From assembly GCA_021779955.1 (NCBI GenBank), contig JAJXZS010000033.1, forward strand, positions 1 through 64,000: a stretch of 64,000 bases of DNA. The letters are read 5' to 3'. The notes under the pieces were generated by a model. The model saw only the letters and a program-made list of their open reading frames with translations. It ran no database searches and was not told the DNA's origin. This DNA is from Chloroflexota bacterium. Lineage in GTDB: Bacteria; Chloroflexota; Anaerolineae; Anaerolineales; Anaerolineaceae. How positions within the stretch are numbered: the first letter of the stretch is position 1; each line of letters opens with the position of its first letter. The translations under genes were made by a program, and so were the position numbers. Below, in pieces: positions 33,968 to 43,474 of this stretch.

Positions 33968-34992
33968 GGCGCTTCTCCCTGGCTTACCGCGCGAACGCGC
34001 GGATCAAGGGATTCGCAAATGACCTGGTTGACAACGTTGATGGACACCATGCCGACGGCATATACAAGGGTCAAACCCAGAATCATCGGGTAATCCAAAT
34101 TCAGCACTGCCTGCCAATACTCTCGTCCCATGCCTGGAAAGGAATACAGGCCTTCAACGACGAACAAGCCAACAAAAATCTCCATCAAGATCGGCCCAAA
34201 GTAGGTGATGATCGGTACAAGGGCGTTACGCAGAATATGATCCAGGGTAATGCGCTGCTTTGTCAGCCCCTTACTTCGAGCAGTGCGGATATAGTCCTCT
34301 TTGATAACGTTCAACATGGAAGTCCGCACCACTCTCGCCAGGCCAGCCATGGGCACGAGCGCCAGGACAAAAGCCGGAACGAGCCAATGGCTCGGATCAT
34401 CCCAATTGGGCAGAACCGGAATCCAGTGCAGCCATGATGCCAGGATAATGATCGCCAGCAGTCCCAGAACGAAATTCGGTATCGAAATCAGGAGAGCCAG
34501 AAACACGGATATTGCATGGGCAACCCTGGAACTCGATCGAAGGGCGCTGACAATTCCAATAGGCAATCCCAATCCGATGACGATCAGTACAGCAAAAAAG
34601 ACCAACCGGATCGAATAACCAAAAAGGCTTTGCCAGAAAGTCTCCCCGATTGGAGCTCCAAACACAATATCCTGGACAGTCCGTCCATGCTGTTGGATTG
34701 ATGGTCCAAGATTGCCGCAGATTGCGCCGCAGATCAGATTTCCCTGATTGTCGAAATCGGCAATGAGATAGCGAGTGAACTGCCTCCAGAGAGGCAAATC
34801 AAGACCAAAACGCGCATTGAGCAACCTCTGAACCGTTGCGTCGATATCGCGGTTCTGTTGCGCGCGCGGATTGGTTGAATAATTCGCCCATGGGCTGCCC
34901 GGTATGGCATGAACCAGTAAAAACATGATCAGGATAGCTCCAACCACGATCATGCTTCCCCATAGAACTTTCTTACCCAGGAATTGGAACAT
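33964..34992 (-). CDS. ABC transporter permease, DppB/OppB type
   Basis: A 342-residue membrane protein. The N-terminal helix followed by HAIPGSPWANY matches the PGDP region of B-type permeases, and the EAA-like loop is TARSKGLTKQRITLDHILRNALVPI. A periplasm-side insert of about 90 residues holds two cysteines (LICGAICGN), which is unusual. A GG-rich site (AGGTCAGGTA) precedes the ATG. It is paired with the C-type permease downstream. Confidence 0.92.
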   Translation of the reverse strand: MFQFLGKKVLWGSMIVVGAILIMFLLVHAIPGSPWANYSTNPRAQQNRDIDATVQRLLNARFGLDLPLWRQFTRYLIADFDNQGNLICGAICGNLGPSIQQHGRTVQDIVFGAPIGETFWQSLFGYSIRLVFFAVLIVIGLGLPIGIVSALRSSSRVAHAISVFLALLISIPNFVLGLLAIIILASWLHWIPVLPNWDDPSHWLVPAFVLALVPMAGLARVVRTSMLNVIKEDYIRTARSKGLTKQRITLDHILRNALVPIITYFGPILMEIFVGLFVVEGLYSFPGMGREYWQAVLNLDYPMILGLTLVYAVGMVSINVVNQVICESLDPRVRAVSQGEAP

Positions 34993-35174
34993 TACCTGAC
35001 CTGTTCTTGACCCAAGAAATGTGTAGCCAACAGAAGATTCCGGTTAAGTATCCACCCAAATGGCAAATTAGTCGAATTCACTTCGATTTGAAATCCGCCC
35101 TTCCCGATTTCTGAAATTTTTAAGCACTCTAATAGCATTAAAGGCTATAATGAAGAAAATTTCATGGAGCAATT

Positions 35175-35801
35175 ATGCAAAACGTGCATATTTCATCTCA
35201 CCCATTGATCGCGCATAAATTGAGCAAATTGCGCGATGCCAACACTGAGCCGAAGAAATTTCGCGAGCTTGTGCGCGAAATCTCTGCATTGATGGCGTAT
35301 GAAGTAACAGCCGATCTTCTTACAGAGACTGTGGAGGTACAAACTCCACTGCAGAAGACCTCAGGCTTGATCTTAAAAGAAAAGATCGGTCTCGTTCCCA
35401 TCCTGCGGGCCGGCCTTGGCATGGTGGAAGGCTTTTGGGAATTGGTGCCAAGTGCAGAAGTCTGGCACATCGGCCTCTATCGTGACGAGAATACGCTTAA
35501 ACCTGTGGAATACTACAATAAGCTGCCGACTGAACCGACCGTCTCGGTCTGCCTGATCCTTGATCCGATGCTTGCGACTGGCGGTTCGGCGACAGCAACG
35601 GTAGACGTCTTGAAGCGTTGGGGGGTCAAGAAAATCAAATTCGTGGGTTTGATCGGCGCGCCAGAAGGCATTGCGCAGATGAGCAGATTTCACCCTGAGG
35701 TCCCGATTCATCTTGCTGCCATCGATGAGCGCCTGAACGAAAGAGGATATATCCTGCCTGGTCTCGGTGATGCCGGCGACAGGCAATTCGGTACGGCTTG
35801 A
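35175..35801 (+). CDS. upp: Uracil phosphoribosyltransferase
   Basis: The 208-residue enzyme joins uracil and PRPP to give UMP in pyrimidine salvage. The PRPP-binding motif is [11 protein letters not shown], the uracil-binding end is [18 protein letters not shown], and the middle carries [17 protein letters not shown] precedes the ATG, and a TATAAT (35146-35151) lies 23 bases before it. It is a single gene. Together with udk and pyrG in this window it covers uracil and uridine salvage up to CTP. Confidence 0.97.
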   Translation: MQNVHISSHPLIAHKLSKLRDANTEPKKFRELVREISALMAYEVTADLLTETVEVQTPLQKTSGLILKEKIGLVPILRAGLGMVEGFWELVPSAEVWHIGLYRDENTLKPVEYYNKLPTEPTVSVCLILDPMLATGGSATATVDVLKRWGVKKIKFVGLIGAPEGIAQMSRFHPEVPIHLAAIDERLNERGYILPGLGDAGDRQFGTA

Positions 35802-35901
35802 TTCAATGCTTTCCTGGCAATGATTGGCAAAGGACCTTTTAGGTGTATTTTTAATTCTAGAAGGTTCTTTTGCAAATTCGATTGATCCCTGGAGGTAAAG
35901 A

Positions 35902-36699
35902 ATGAAACATGCTTTTTTTCATAATGTGACAATCATGACCGGTGCGAGTTCGGGGATTGGAAGAGAATTGGCGATCCAACTTTCAAGGCAACATGCTTTT
36001 TTGTCGCTTGTCGCGAGGAGGGAAGCCCAATTAAACGAAGTCGCTGAGGAGTGTGAACGTGCAGGTGGTGAATGCCTTGTCATCCCGCTAGACATTACTT
36101 CCCAGGACAATTGCCAGGAAATTATCTCTCGAACCGTCAGACGTTTTGGAAAAATCGATACCTTGATCAACAATGCCGGCATTAGTATGCATTCCAAGGT
36201 TGAAGATGTTCAAAACCTGGAGATCTATAGATCGATCATGCAAGTGAATTTTTTCGGGGGCTTGTGGTGTACATACTTTTCCCTGCCATACTTGAAAGAA
36301 ACACAGGGTCGGATCGTGGCGATTTCGAGTTATGCGGGATTGTTCCCATCACCTTTTGCGAGCGGATATAGTGCAAGCAAACATGCCATGGTGGGGTTCC
36401 TGAATTCATTGAGGGTCGAATTGGATGGAACCGGCGTTAGCGTGACAATTGTCCACCCCGGGTGGGTAAAAAGTGGGATCAGCAGCCGGTCGTTCGATGC
36501 TCGTGGAAATTCTCTCAATCACACTCTCGATCATGAAAAAAATGCCATGTCGCTCGATGAGTGCGCCGCTCGCATCATCGACGCTGCAGAGAAACGAAAG
36601 CGCCAGGAAGTCTTCGGTTCCATTGGGAAGTTGGGATTATGGCTAAGGACCCTTGCACCCAAGTTGGTCGACGAGGAAAGCATGCGAGAATTGAAGTGA
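35902..36699 (+). CDS. Short-chain dehydrogenase/reductase
   Basis: A 265-residue SDR. The cofactor motif is TGASSGIGREL, the structural NNAG is present as NNAGIS, and the catalytic set is Ser in AISSYAG with YSASK. The basic residues after strand 2 (VARREAQ) suggest NADP(H). The C-terminal extension of about 30 residues is typical of membrane-near SDRs such as DltE/YqjQ-like enzymes. The substrate is unknown. GGAGG precedes the ATG. Confidence 0.88.
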   Translation: MKHAFFHNVTIMTGASSGIGRELAIQLSRQHAFLSLVARREAQLNEVAEECERAGGECLVIPLDITSQDNCQEIISRTVRRFGKIDTLINNAGISMHSKVEDVQNLEIYRSIMQVNFFGGLWCTYFSLPYLKETQGRIVAISSYAGLFPSPFASGYSASKHAMVGFLNSLRVELDGTGVSVTIVHPGWVKSGISSRSFDARGNSLNHTLDHEKNAMSLDECAARIIDAAEKRKRQEVFGSIGKLGLWLRTLAPKLVDEESMRELK

Positions 36700-36708
36700 T
36701 ACTCAAGC

Positions 36709-36750
36709 ATCCAAAAGGCAAACCCCTTGGTCTGCCTTTTGGATAAAATT
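36709..36750. terminator. Hairpin terminator between the SDR gene and tpiA
   Basis: A 12-bp stem ATCCAAAAGGCA/TGCCTTTTGGAT (36709-36720 and 36733-36744) between two convergent genes. The T-rich content lies within the stem, so termination efficiency is uncertain. Confidence 0.65.
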
Positions 36751-36753
36751 GAA

Positions 36754-37509
36754 TTATCGAGCGGCTGATTCGACAATCGTGATGAAATCCGGCTTGAGGC
36801 TGGCCCCGCCGACGAGTGCGCCATCAATGTCCGACTGACCGAAGAATTCGGAAGCATTCGCTCCAGTGACCGATCCTCCGTAGAGGATGCGGATATTCTG
36901 GGCAATAGCGGAGCCGAAGAGTTGAGCCAGGGCGGGACGGATATATTCCTTGTGGACCATGTTCGCACCTTCGCCCGTCGCAGCCTTGCCTGTGCCGATG
37001 GCCCAAACTGGCTCGTAGGCGACAACGATTTGAGACGCAGCAGCACTCTCGATCTCTTTGAATCCCTGGAGAACCTGGCGAACGACCACCTGCTGTGTCT
37101 CGCCTGCCTCGTATTGAGTTAACGTCTCACCGATGCAGACGATGGGTGTCAATCCGACTGCCAGGGCAGCCTTGAGCTTCTTGTTGACCGTCTCGTCGGT
37201 CTCGCCAAAGTAAGTGCGCCGTTCGGAATGACCCAAAATGACGTAATTGCAGAATTCGCGCACCATGGCTGGAGCGATTTCTCCGGTAAACGCACCGGAG
37301 CCTTCCCAGTGCATATTCTGGGCACCCAGGCCGATTCCGGTATCTTTGAGTTGGGCGGAAAGCAGCATCAGAGACGTGAAAGGAGGGCATAAGACCCTTT
37401 CGACGCTGGTAAATTGCTGCAATCCAGACAGGAGCTCCTGAACAAGCACACTAGCCTGGTCCACGGTCTTATTCATCTTCCAGTTACCGGCAACAAATGG
37501 GCGACGCAT
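36754..37509 (-). CDS. tpiA: Triosephosphate isomerase
   Basis: The 251-residue TIM barrel interconverts glyceraldehyde 3-phosphate and dihydroxyacetone phosphate. The catalytic Lys lies in NWKMNKT, the His in LGHSERR, the Glu in AYEPVWAIGTGKAAT (also loop 6), and the phosphate-binding end is YGGSV. GAGGTG precedes the ATG. It is a single gene with no other glycolytic gene next to it. Confidence 0.98.
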   Translation of the reverse strand: MRRPFVAGNWKMNKTVDQASVLVQELLSGLQQFTSVERVLCPPFTSLMLLSAQLKDTGIGLGAQNMHWEGSGAFTGEIAPAMVREFCNYVILGHSERRTYFGETDETVNKKLKAALAVGLTPIVCIGETLTQYEAGETQQVVVRQVLQGFKEIESAAASQIVVAYEPVWAIGTGKAATGEGANMVHKEYIRPALAQLFGSAIAQNIRILYGGSVTGANASEFFGQSDIDGALVGGASLKPDFITIVESAAR

Positions 37510-37596
37510 GAATTCACCTCTTCTGAGATTTAGGGTAAATGATTTCTTTTCCAGCTTGTGAAACCTGAATTATTATAGCTGGTTTTCATGAACAGG

Positions 37597-37623
37597 CAAA
37601 AAAAACCGCTCGATTGAGCGGTT
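37597..37623 (-). terminator. Rho-independent terminator of the GT2 gene
   Basis: On the minus strand the stem AACCGCTC/GAGCGGTT (37604-37623) is followed by a run of T (37597-37605). It overlaps the stop codon. Confidence 0.9.
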
Positions 37624-39166
37624 AGATATATCTCGTTGTAGCCACCGAGGTCTGAGGTTCGTTGGCGGCCTCGGCTTGAGATTCCGGCTCGGGGAGATGC
37701 GCTTTTTCATAAGTGCGTCGAAAAAATCGCAGCATGCTCGACCCCGCAATCATGAAATAAGCAAATGTTGGAACCAGTTGCCAGTATGGGAAGCTGTAGT
37801 TGCGAGCGATGTACAGGTAAAGCGTCGAAAAAAGCATATACGCCCCCATCAGCATTTCGGCAGCTGCAACCGGTGAGATCGATACGGCGTAATGATTGTT
37901 CGACAAGTGAACCTTGCTGCTCGAAAGATTGAACTTGGGCGTGCGCTCGAATGTGCCGCTCTTCTTGGAGAATCCACCGATGATCCCAATCGTGCAGTTG
38001 AGCGAAATACCGATACCCAAGAGCATCAAGCCGGGGAGGAGTAAAACGCGTTTGAAGAGAGAGGGATTGAACTCGGACTTAGCGATCGTGTAAAGGAATA
38101 CCGGACCCCAAGACCCGATCAGAGTATAGCCGAACAGATACATGAAGTGCGGCGCATAGAGGTTGATCGGGAAGGTAAGCAGCATGGTGAGAAAGGTCAC
38201 AGGATAAGGTAGGAAGAGCATGTTCAAGTGCATGAATGCCATAATCTTCTGACCCGCGTTCAACCGGGATGTCAACACCTTTCCCAGAAGCTTTTTGGAT
38301 ACCTGGAAATTGCCTTTTACCCAGCGGACCTGCTGCTTCTTCAGTGCATCGATCTGGGCTGGAACTTCTGCTCTGACGACCACTTCAGGAAGGTAGACAT
38401 ATTTCCAACCCGCCATCTGCGCTCGAAAACTGAGATCGAGATCTTCAGTGAGGGTATCCGATTGCCAACCGCCTACTGATTCGATCGCGGCTATACGCCA
38501 GACGCCTGCCGTGCCATTGAATGACATGAGAAGGTTCGCTCCGGCGCGAGCGGTCTGTTCGACCACGAAATGGGCATCCAGTGCCATTGCAGCCAACCGT
38601 GTGATCACGTTATAGTGATTATTGACATGCCCCCAGCGAGTTTGAACGAATCCGATCTTGGGGTTCTGGAACCATGGGATCGTTTTCTTTAGCCAATCGG
38701 GCCTGGGTAGGAAATCAGCATCGAAAACTGCTACAAAATCGCCTGTAGCGAGTTTCAACGCCTGCTCCATGGCGCCGGCTTTGAATCCGCTCCGGTCTTC
38801 GCGATGCAGCAGGTGAATATTGATTCCACGGCGTTGAAATCTTGAGATCAATTCTGCAAGCAACGCAGTGGTTGTGTCGGTTGAATCGTCCAAAACCTGA
38901 ATTTGTAACTTGTCAGATGGGTAGTCCAGGCGAACAATTGCCTTGATAAGCCTTTCGACCATGTACTGTTCATTGAATACCGGCAATTGAATGGTCACTT
39001 TAGGCCATTCCTGCTTCATCTCAGGTGTATGCTGACTCCAAATTCTCTTTCGGTGTACCAGGTATAGAATACCCAGTGTCAGACTATTCATACTGAACAA
39101 GAACAAAATAAAAAGACAAATGGCGTAAACAAACTTTAAAATCAACAGCAAAATTGGTGATATCAT
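37622..39166 (-). CDS. Processive family 2 glycosyltransferase (cellulose synthase-like)
   Basis: A 514-residue membrane enzyme with an N-terminal transmembrane helix (about 5-35), a cytosolic GT2 domain (about 55-290) and four or more C-terminal helices (about 310-480). The catalytic features are the acidic pair in LDDSTDTT, DADFLPRPDW, TEDLDLSFR and the processivity motif QQVRW. It resembles the CslA-like or BcsA-like group that makes polysaccharides or glycolipids, but no PilZ domain or partner gene is seen. The C-terminus is polar. The product is unknown. Confidence 0.88.
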   Translation of the reverse strand: MISPILLLILKFVYAICLFILFLFSMNSLTLGILYLVHRKRIWSQHTPEMKQEWPKVTIQLPVFNEQYMVERLIKAIVRLDYPSDKLQIQVLDDSTDTTTALLAELISRFQRRGINIHLLHREDRSGFKAGAMEQALKLATGDFVAVFDADFLPRPDWLKKTIPWFQNPKIGFVQTRWGHVNNHYNVITRLAAMALDAHFVVEQTARAGANLLMSFNGTAGVWRIAAIESVGGWQSDTLTEDLDLSFRAQMAGWKYVYLPEVVVRAEVPAQIDALKKQQVRWVKGNFQVSKKLLGKVLTSRLNAGQKIMAFMHLNMLFLPYPVTFLTMLLTFPINLYAPHFMYLFGYTLIGSWGPVFLYTIAKSEFNPSLFKRVLLLPGLMLLGIGISLNCTIGIIGGFSKKSGTFERTPKFNLSSSKVHLSNNHYAVSISPVAAAEMLMGAYMLFSTLYLYIARNYSFPYWQLVPTFAYFMIAGSSMLRFFRRTYEKAHLPEPESQAEAANEPQTSVATTRYI

Positions 39167-39380
39167 TTTTCTTTCTCGTTTTTCAAAGTGTAGTTCTCCT
39201 CTTCTCCTTTTCGGTTATACTCCCCATGTATAAGAAGATGATTAATTAACCTAAAATAATCTCCTTAAAATTTATGAGCATTACTTTACGAAAATGATAT
39301 TGCTCTTTCTATTGGTAGCTGCAAATTAGATTTCGGTAAAAATGATGCGATACAATGTAGGTTGAAAGGGAAACCTTCTG

Positions 39381-40661
39381 ATGCCTGAGGAAAACAAAGT
39401 AACTCAATTCGATGATTTTATCAAGCGCTTTCCGCCGGATGTCCAGGAAACGATCCGTATTGTGTGGAATTCACTTGGGGCAAATGAACAAACCAGCTTC
39501 CTATCGTTGATCTCGACCTTTCCGAATAATCCGAAGCTGATCAAAACATTGATCAAGCTATCCACAGTGCAATTTCGCCAGGCATTTGGCAGCAAGCACT
39601 CAGTTGCCATCATTGGTCCAGCCAATGTAGGCAAATCGACCCTTTACAACCAGATGGTACATAATAAAAACGATCTTGCAGCAGTAGGCCCCTTACCTGG
39701 AACTACACGGACAAACCAGCCGGCCGATGCCGGCCTCTTCACCGTGATCGACACACCAGGAGCAGACGCCGTAGGCACAATAGGCGAACACGAACACGAA
39801 CTGGCTCTTTACGCTGCCCAACGGTCGGACTTCATCGTGCTTGTGTTCGACGCCATCCAGGGAATCAAGCGCAGCGAAAAGGAATTATTCGAAGAGCTAA
39901 CCGCGCTCAAAAAGCCATACATCGTGCTCCTGAACAAGGTCGATCTCGTCAGTCCGAAGTTCGTCGACAGCATCGTTGCCAAAGCAGCGGAAAATCTCTC
40001 TCTTTCATCCGAACAAGTTATTCCAATCGTCGCGAAGGACGGTAAAAACCTATCCCGCATCCTGCTGGCAATTGTGGCAGCCGAACCTGAAATGGCGGCA
40101 GCTTTAGGCCAGGCGCTGCCTGAATACCGCTATCAACTTGCCTGGAAGTCCATCGCCGGCGCTGCGTCGATCTCAGCCGCGATTGCACTGGCACCGTTGC
40201 CCGTGATCGATTTTATCCCTCTCGTGGTGATCCAATCGGTGATGGTCGTCGGTATAGCCAGGGTTTACAACATCGCAACCACTCCGCGAGTCGCCACTGA
40301 ACTGGTGACTACATTTGGCCTTGGCATGCTCGCTCGCACTCTCTTCCGTGAATTGAGCCGTCTTGGTGGCATTCCAGGGTGGATCCTCGGCGCAGCGATT
40401 GCAGCCTCCACAACGATGGTGATGGGATATGCAGCCATTCTGTGGTTTGAAAAGGGGCAAAGGCTGTCGCCAGATGCGATCAAGCGTTTGACACAAGAAT
40501 TCACAAAGTACATGCTTGACGTTCTCAAAAGCTTCGGCAAACATAAACCAAGCAAAGATGAACTTTACGCGCGCATCACCAATTCGCTCGAAGAATTCAA
40601 TCTGGGTCAAAGCCGCTCGAATATGGACGCCAAGGCTGCCGATGTCGCCGATCTGGATTGA
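39381..40661 (+). CDS. Era-like GTPase with C-terminal DUF697 membrane domain
   Basis: A 426-residue protein with a helical N-terminus (about 70 residues) and a TRAFAC-class GTPase domain at about 70-240 (G1 GPANVGKSTL, G3 DTPG, G4 NKVD). A hydrophobic DUF697-type domain with at least two transmembrane stretches follows (about 250-360, including ALAPLPVIDFIPLVVIQ), then a charged tail. The proline-rich hydrophobic motif is typical of DUF697. The role is not established for this family; a membrane-linked GTPase switch is inferred. It precedes rnpB on the same strand, which has its own promoter. Confidence 0.85.
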   Translation: MPEENKVTQFDDFIKRFPPDVQETIRIVWNSLGANEQTSFLSLISTFPNNPKLIKTLIKLSTVQFRQAFGSKHSVAIIGPANVGKSTLYNQMVHNKNDLAAVGPLPGTTRTNQPADAGLFTVIDTPGADAVGTIGEHEHELALYAAQRSDFIVLVFDAIQGIKRSEKELFEELTALKKPYIVLLNKVDLVSPKFVDSIVAKAAENLSLSSEQVIPIVAKDGKNLSRILLAIVAAEPEMAAALGQALPEYRYQLAWKSIAGAASISAAIALAPLPVIDFIPLVVIQSVMVVGIARVYNIATTPRVATELVTTFGLGMLARTLFRELSRLGGIPGWILGAAIAASTTMVMGYAAILWFEKGQRLSPDAIKRLTQEFTKYMLDVLKSFGKHKPSKDELYARITNSLEEFNLGQSRSNMDAKAADVADLD

Positions 40662-40841
40662 GGTCGTGCTGCAATCCGCCGTTCGCAGCCGCTAGAGCTG
40701 CTCGACCAGCTCTTCGATTGTTCAGTCAATTCGCGGGTCACGCTCAACGAATTCCGTCGTTTGAACTGCCATAAATCAACGAAATCTCAAAATTGAAGAC
40801 GATATTGTTCATCTATTGAGCGTGAATTGATCTTCCTTCGA

Positions 40842-40870
40842 TTGACGTCCGCAGGGGTTACGGTTATGAT
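40842..40870 (+). promoter_or_regulatory. Promoter of RNase P RNA
   Basis: TTGACG (40842-40847), a 17-base spacer and TATGAT (40865-40870), ending six bases before the predicted 5' end of rnpB. Confidence 0.75.
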
Positions 40871-40876
40871 GGGACT

Positions 40877-41282
40877 GTCAGGCTGGTCGGAAGGTCGCGG
40901 AGCGCTCTGCGCTTCGAGGAAAGTCCGCACTCCACAGGGCACGGTGCCGGATAACGTCCGGGGCGGGGACTTCATATGAAGGAACCTGCGGGATCGGGCC
41001 ACAGAAATATACCGCTCGCAAGAGTAAGGGTGAAATGGCGGTGTAAGAGACCACCGGCGCACGTAGCAATACGGCGGCCAGGTAACCCCCACCGGGAGCA
41101 AGGCCAAGCAGAGACGATGTCTGCGTTCGCGCAGCGGGAAGCTGCCCGCTTTCTTATCAGTCCCGGGTAGGCTGCATGAGCTGGATGGCAACATCCAGCC
41201 AAGAGAGATGACCTCCCTTTCGAGAGCCGTGCGTAAGCATACCCTCTCGATCGACAGAATGCGGCTTATAGGCCGGCCTGAC
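40877..41282 (+). ncRNA. rnpB: RNase P RNA, bacterial type A
   Basis: The roughly 406-base RNA is the catalytic subunit of RNase P, which trims tRNA 5' ends. The conserved core is clear: GAGGAAAGTCCGCACTCC near the 5' end, AGGGTGAAA in the middle, and ACAGAATGCGGCTTATA near the 3' end. The terminal helix P1 is formed by GTCAGGC (40877-) and GCCTGAC (-41282). The upstream promoter fits the 5' end. Boundaries are exact to a few bases. moxR starts 52 bases downstream. Confidence 0.96.
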
Positions 41283-41333
41283 ACTCGCTCGTCTTCCACA
41301 TTCAACATCATCATATCGAACCTGGAGTGACCC

Positions 41334-42269
41334 ATGATAGATTCCGCAGCCGACCGTTTGATCGAAAACGTCCAAAAAGTTTTCATTGGCAAACGCGAAG
41401 TGATCGAATTGCTGCTCACTTGCATCTTATGTGAAGGACACGTCCTGCTCGATGATGTTCCAGGAACGGGCAAGACCACCCTTGCCAGGGCCCTTGCAGC
41501 ATCGCTCGGCTGCAGTTTTCGGCGCATTCAATTCACTCCAGACTTGCTGCCCTCAGATGTGACAGGCTTGAACTGGTTCAACCAGAAAAAGCAGGAATTC
41601 GAGTTCAGGCAAGGACCCATCTTCTCGCAGATCTTGCTTGCAGATGAGATCAACCGTGCCACCCCCCGAACGCAATCTGCGCTGCTTGAAGCCATGCAAG
41701 AGCGACAGGCCACGATCGATGGTGTATCCCACATTCTCGCCAGACCATTCATGGTGCTCGCCACCCAAAATCCAGTGGAATTGGAAGGCACATTCCCCCT
41801 GCCCGAAGCCCAGATCGACCGCTTTCTGATGCGTATCTCCGTGGGCTACCCGGATATGCAAATGGAAGGGGATATGCTCGAGCGCTTCCGCAAATCCAAC
41901 CCGCTTGATAGCATGGATACGGTACTCACAGCGGATGAGATCCTTGCAATGCAAGAGGAACGTAAGGATATTAAGGTCGAAAGCACTATTCGCGACTATA
42001 TGGTGCGGATTTCAGATGCCACCCGGCAGAACAAGGAAATTCAGCTGGGGGCAAGCCCCAGGGCAACCCTGGCGCTGTATCAAACCAGCCAGGCCTGGGC
42101 TGCCATTCACAAGCGCGATTATGTCCTCCCCGATGACGTAAAACACATGGCGCCGCATGTCTTCAACCATCGCCTGATCATCGCGCCGCAGGCTCAATTG
42201 CGCGGGCGAACGTCACAAGAACTCATTCGGGATATCGTGTCGTCGGTGCCGGTACCGGTGGAGAATTGA
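41334..42269 (+). CDS. MoxR family AAA+ ATPase
   Basis: A 311-residue AAA+ ATPase of the MoxR type, chaperone-like proteins that mature or control partner complexes. Walker A is VPGTGKTTLA, Walker B is LLADEINRA, and the family segment PRTQSALLEAMQE and sensor region ATQNPVELEGTFPLPEAQ are present. GGAG precedes the ATG. The following DUF58 and DUF4129-like genes form the usual MoxR operon, each overlapping its neighbour. Confidence 0.95.
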   Translation: MIDSAADRLIENVQKVFIGKREVIELLLTCILCEGHVLLDDVPGTGKTTLARALAASLGCSFRRIQFTPDLLPSDVTGLNWFNQKKQEFEFRQGPIFSQILLADEINRATPRTQSALLEAMQERQATIDGVSHILARPFMVLATQNPVELEGTFPLPEAQIDRFLMRISVGYPDMQMEGDMLERFRKSNPLDSMDTVLTADEILAMQEERKDIKVESTIRDYMVRISDATRQNKEIQLGASPRATLALYQTSQAWAAIHKRDYVLPDDVKHMAPHVFNHRLIIAPQAQLRGRTSQELIRDIVSSVPVPVEN

Positions 42270-43474
42270 TCCCTTTCAAGAGTTGGCTCCCGCTTTTGAT
42301 CCTGATTCTGGTCATGGGCATCCTGCTTCGAATGCCCTGGCTGGTAGTGTTTTCGTTTTCAGTCCTGATCCTGTTTACGATCGCCCAATACTGGAACAGA
42401 CACGCCCTTGACAATGTATCCTACGAGCGTTACTTTCGGTACACGCGGGGTTTTACGGGCGAACCGCTCGAATTCTCACTATCAGTGGAAAACAAGAAAT
42501 GGTTGCCCATCAACTGGCTGAAAACCGAGGACCGTTGGCCTTATGCCGTCGGACCCAAGGATAAGAAGGAGCTTGTCTCAACTCACCTGCCCGCAGCGGG
42601 TAATCTCGTCAATCTGTATAGCTTACGCTGGAGACAGAAGACCCGGCGCCAATTCCCCATGGTCTTCCAAAAACGCGGCATGTATGAGTTGGGACCGCTA
42701 ACGATGGAATCGGGCGACCCGTTTGGCTTGTTCCGAACCACTCGTGAAGAAGAACGAAGCCAGTACATCACCGTCTTTCCAGAGCTCATCCCGCTCGATT
42801 TCATGGCAGCAACCACTGAAGATCCTTTTGGAGAGCGAAAAGCCATCCGACGAGTATTTGAAGATCCCATCCAGCCCATGGGAGTACGCGAATACATGCC
42901 CGAGGATGAATTCAGGCGAATTCACTGGCCGGCTACCGCAAAGACGGGCGAACTTCAGGTTAAGGTGCTGCCTCCCATTTCCTCCAAAGTGCTGATGGTT
43001 TGTATGAACGCCTCAACCACTTCACAGCCCTGGTTGGGAACGCTTCCGAATACCTTCGAACAGCTCATCAAGATAACGGCCAGCATCGCATACCAGGGCG
43101 TGGAAAACGGCTACCAGGTGGGTCTGATTTCGAATGGCAGCGTAGCCCATTCGGATCATCCCTTTCGTTTGCTGCCTGGGCGCACGCCTCAACACCTGGC
43201 TTCGCTGCTCGGAACACTGGCTGCTTCCACCGATTATGTTACTGCGCCTTTCGAGCTCTATCTGATGCAGTCGATGGGCAAAATCCCGATTGGCTCGGCT
43301 CTTATTATCATCTCCGCCTGTACTACAGAATCCATGATCGATTCGATCGTGCGTTTGCGCAAATACCGGCCGCACATTACCCTGGTGGCTCTCGATGAGA
43401 CTGCACCGGTCGAAATCCCCGGCGTAAAACTCGTCCATCTTCCCTTTTCGGAACCAGCCAATGAACGCGGTTGA
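42266..43474 (+). CDS. DUF58 domain protein
   Basis: A 402-residue protein with two N-terminal transmembrane helices (about 8-45) and a DUF58 domain holding the signature REYMPEDEFRRIHWPATAKTGEL (about 212-235), followed by a von Willebrand A-like fold. It starts with TTG overlapping the moxR stop (TTGA) behind GGTGGAG, so it is translationally coupled. DUF58 proteins are the standard partners of MoxR ATPases; their molecular function is unknown. Confidence 0.9.
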   Translation: MIPFKSWLPLLILILVMGILLRMPWLVVFSFSVLILFTIAQYWNRHALDNVSYERYFRYTRGFTGEPLEFSLSVENKKWLPINWLKTEDRWPYAVGPKDKKELVSTHLPAAGNLVNLYSLRWRQKTRRQFPMVFQKRGMYELGPLTMESGDPFGLFRTTREEERSQYITVFPELIPLDFMAATTEDPFGERKAIRRVFEDPIQPMGVREYMPEDEFRRIHWPATAKTGELQVKVLPPISSKVLMVCMNASTTSQPWLGTLPNTFEQLIKITASIAYQGVENGYQVGLISNGSVAHSDHPFRLLPGRTPQHLASLLGTLAASTDYVTAPFELYLMQSMGKIPIGSALIIISACTTESMIDSIVRLRKYRPHITLVALDETAPVEIPGVKLVHLPFSEPANERG

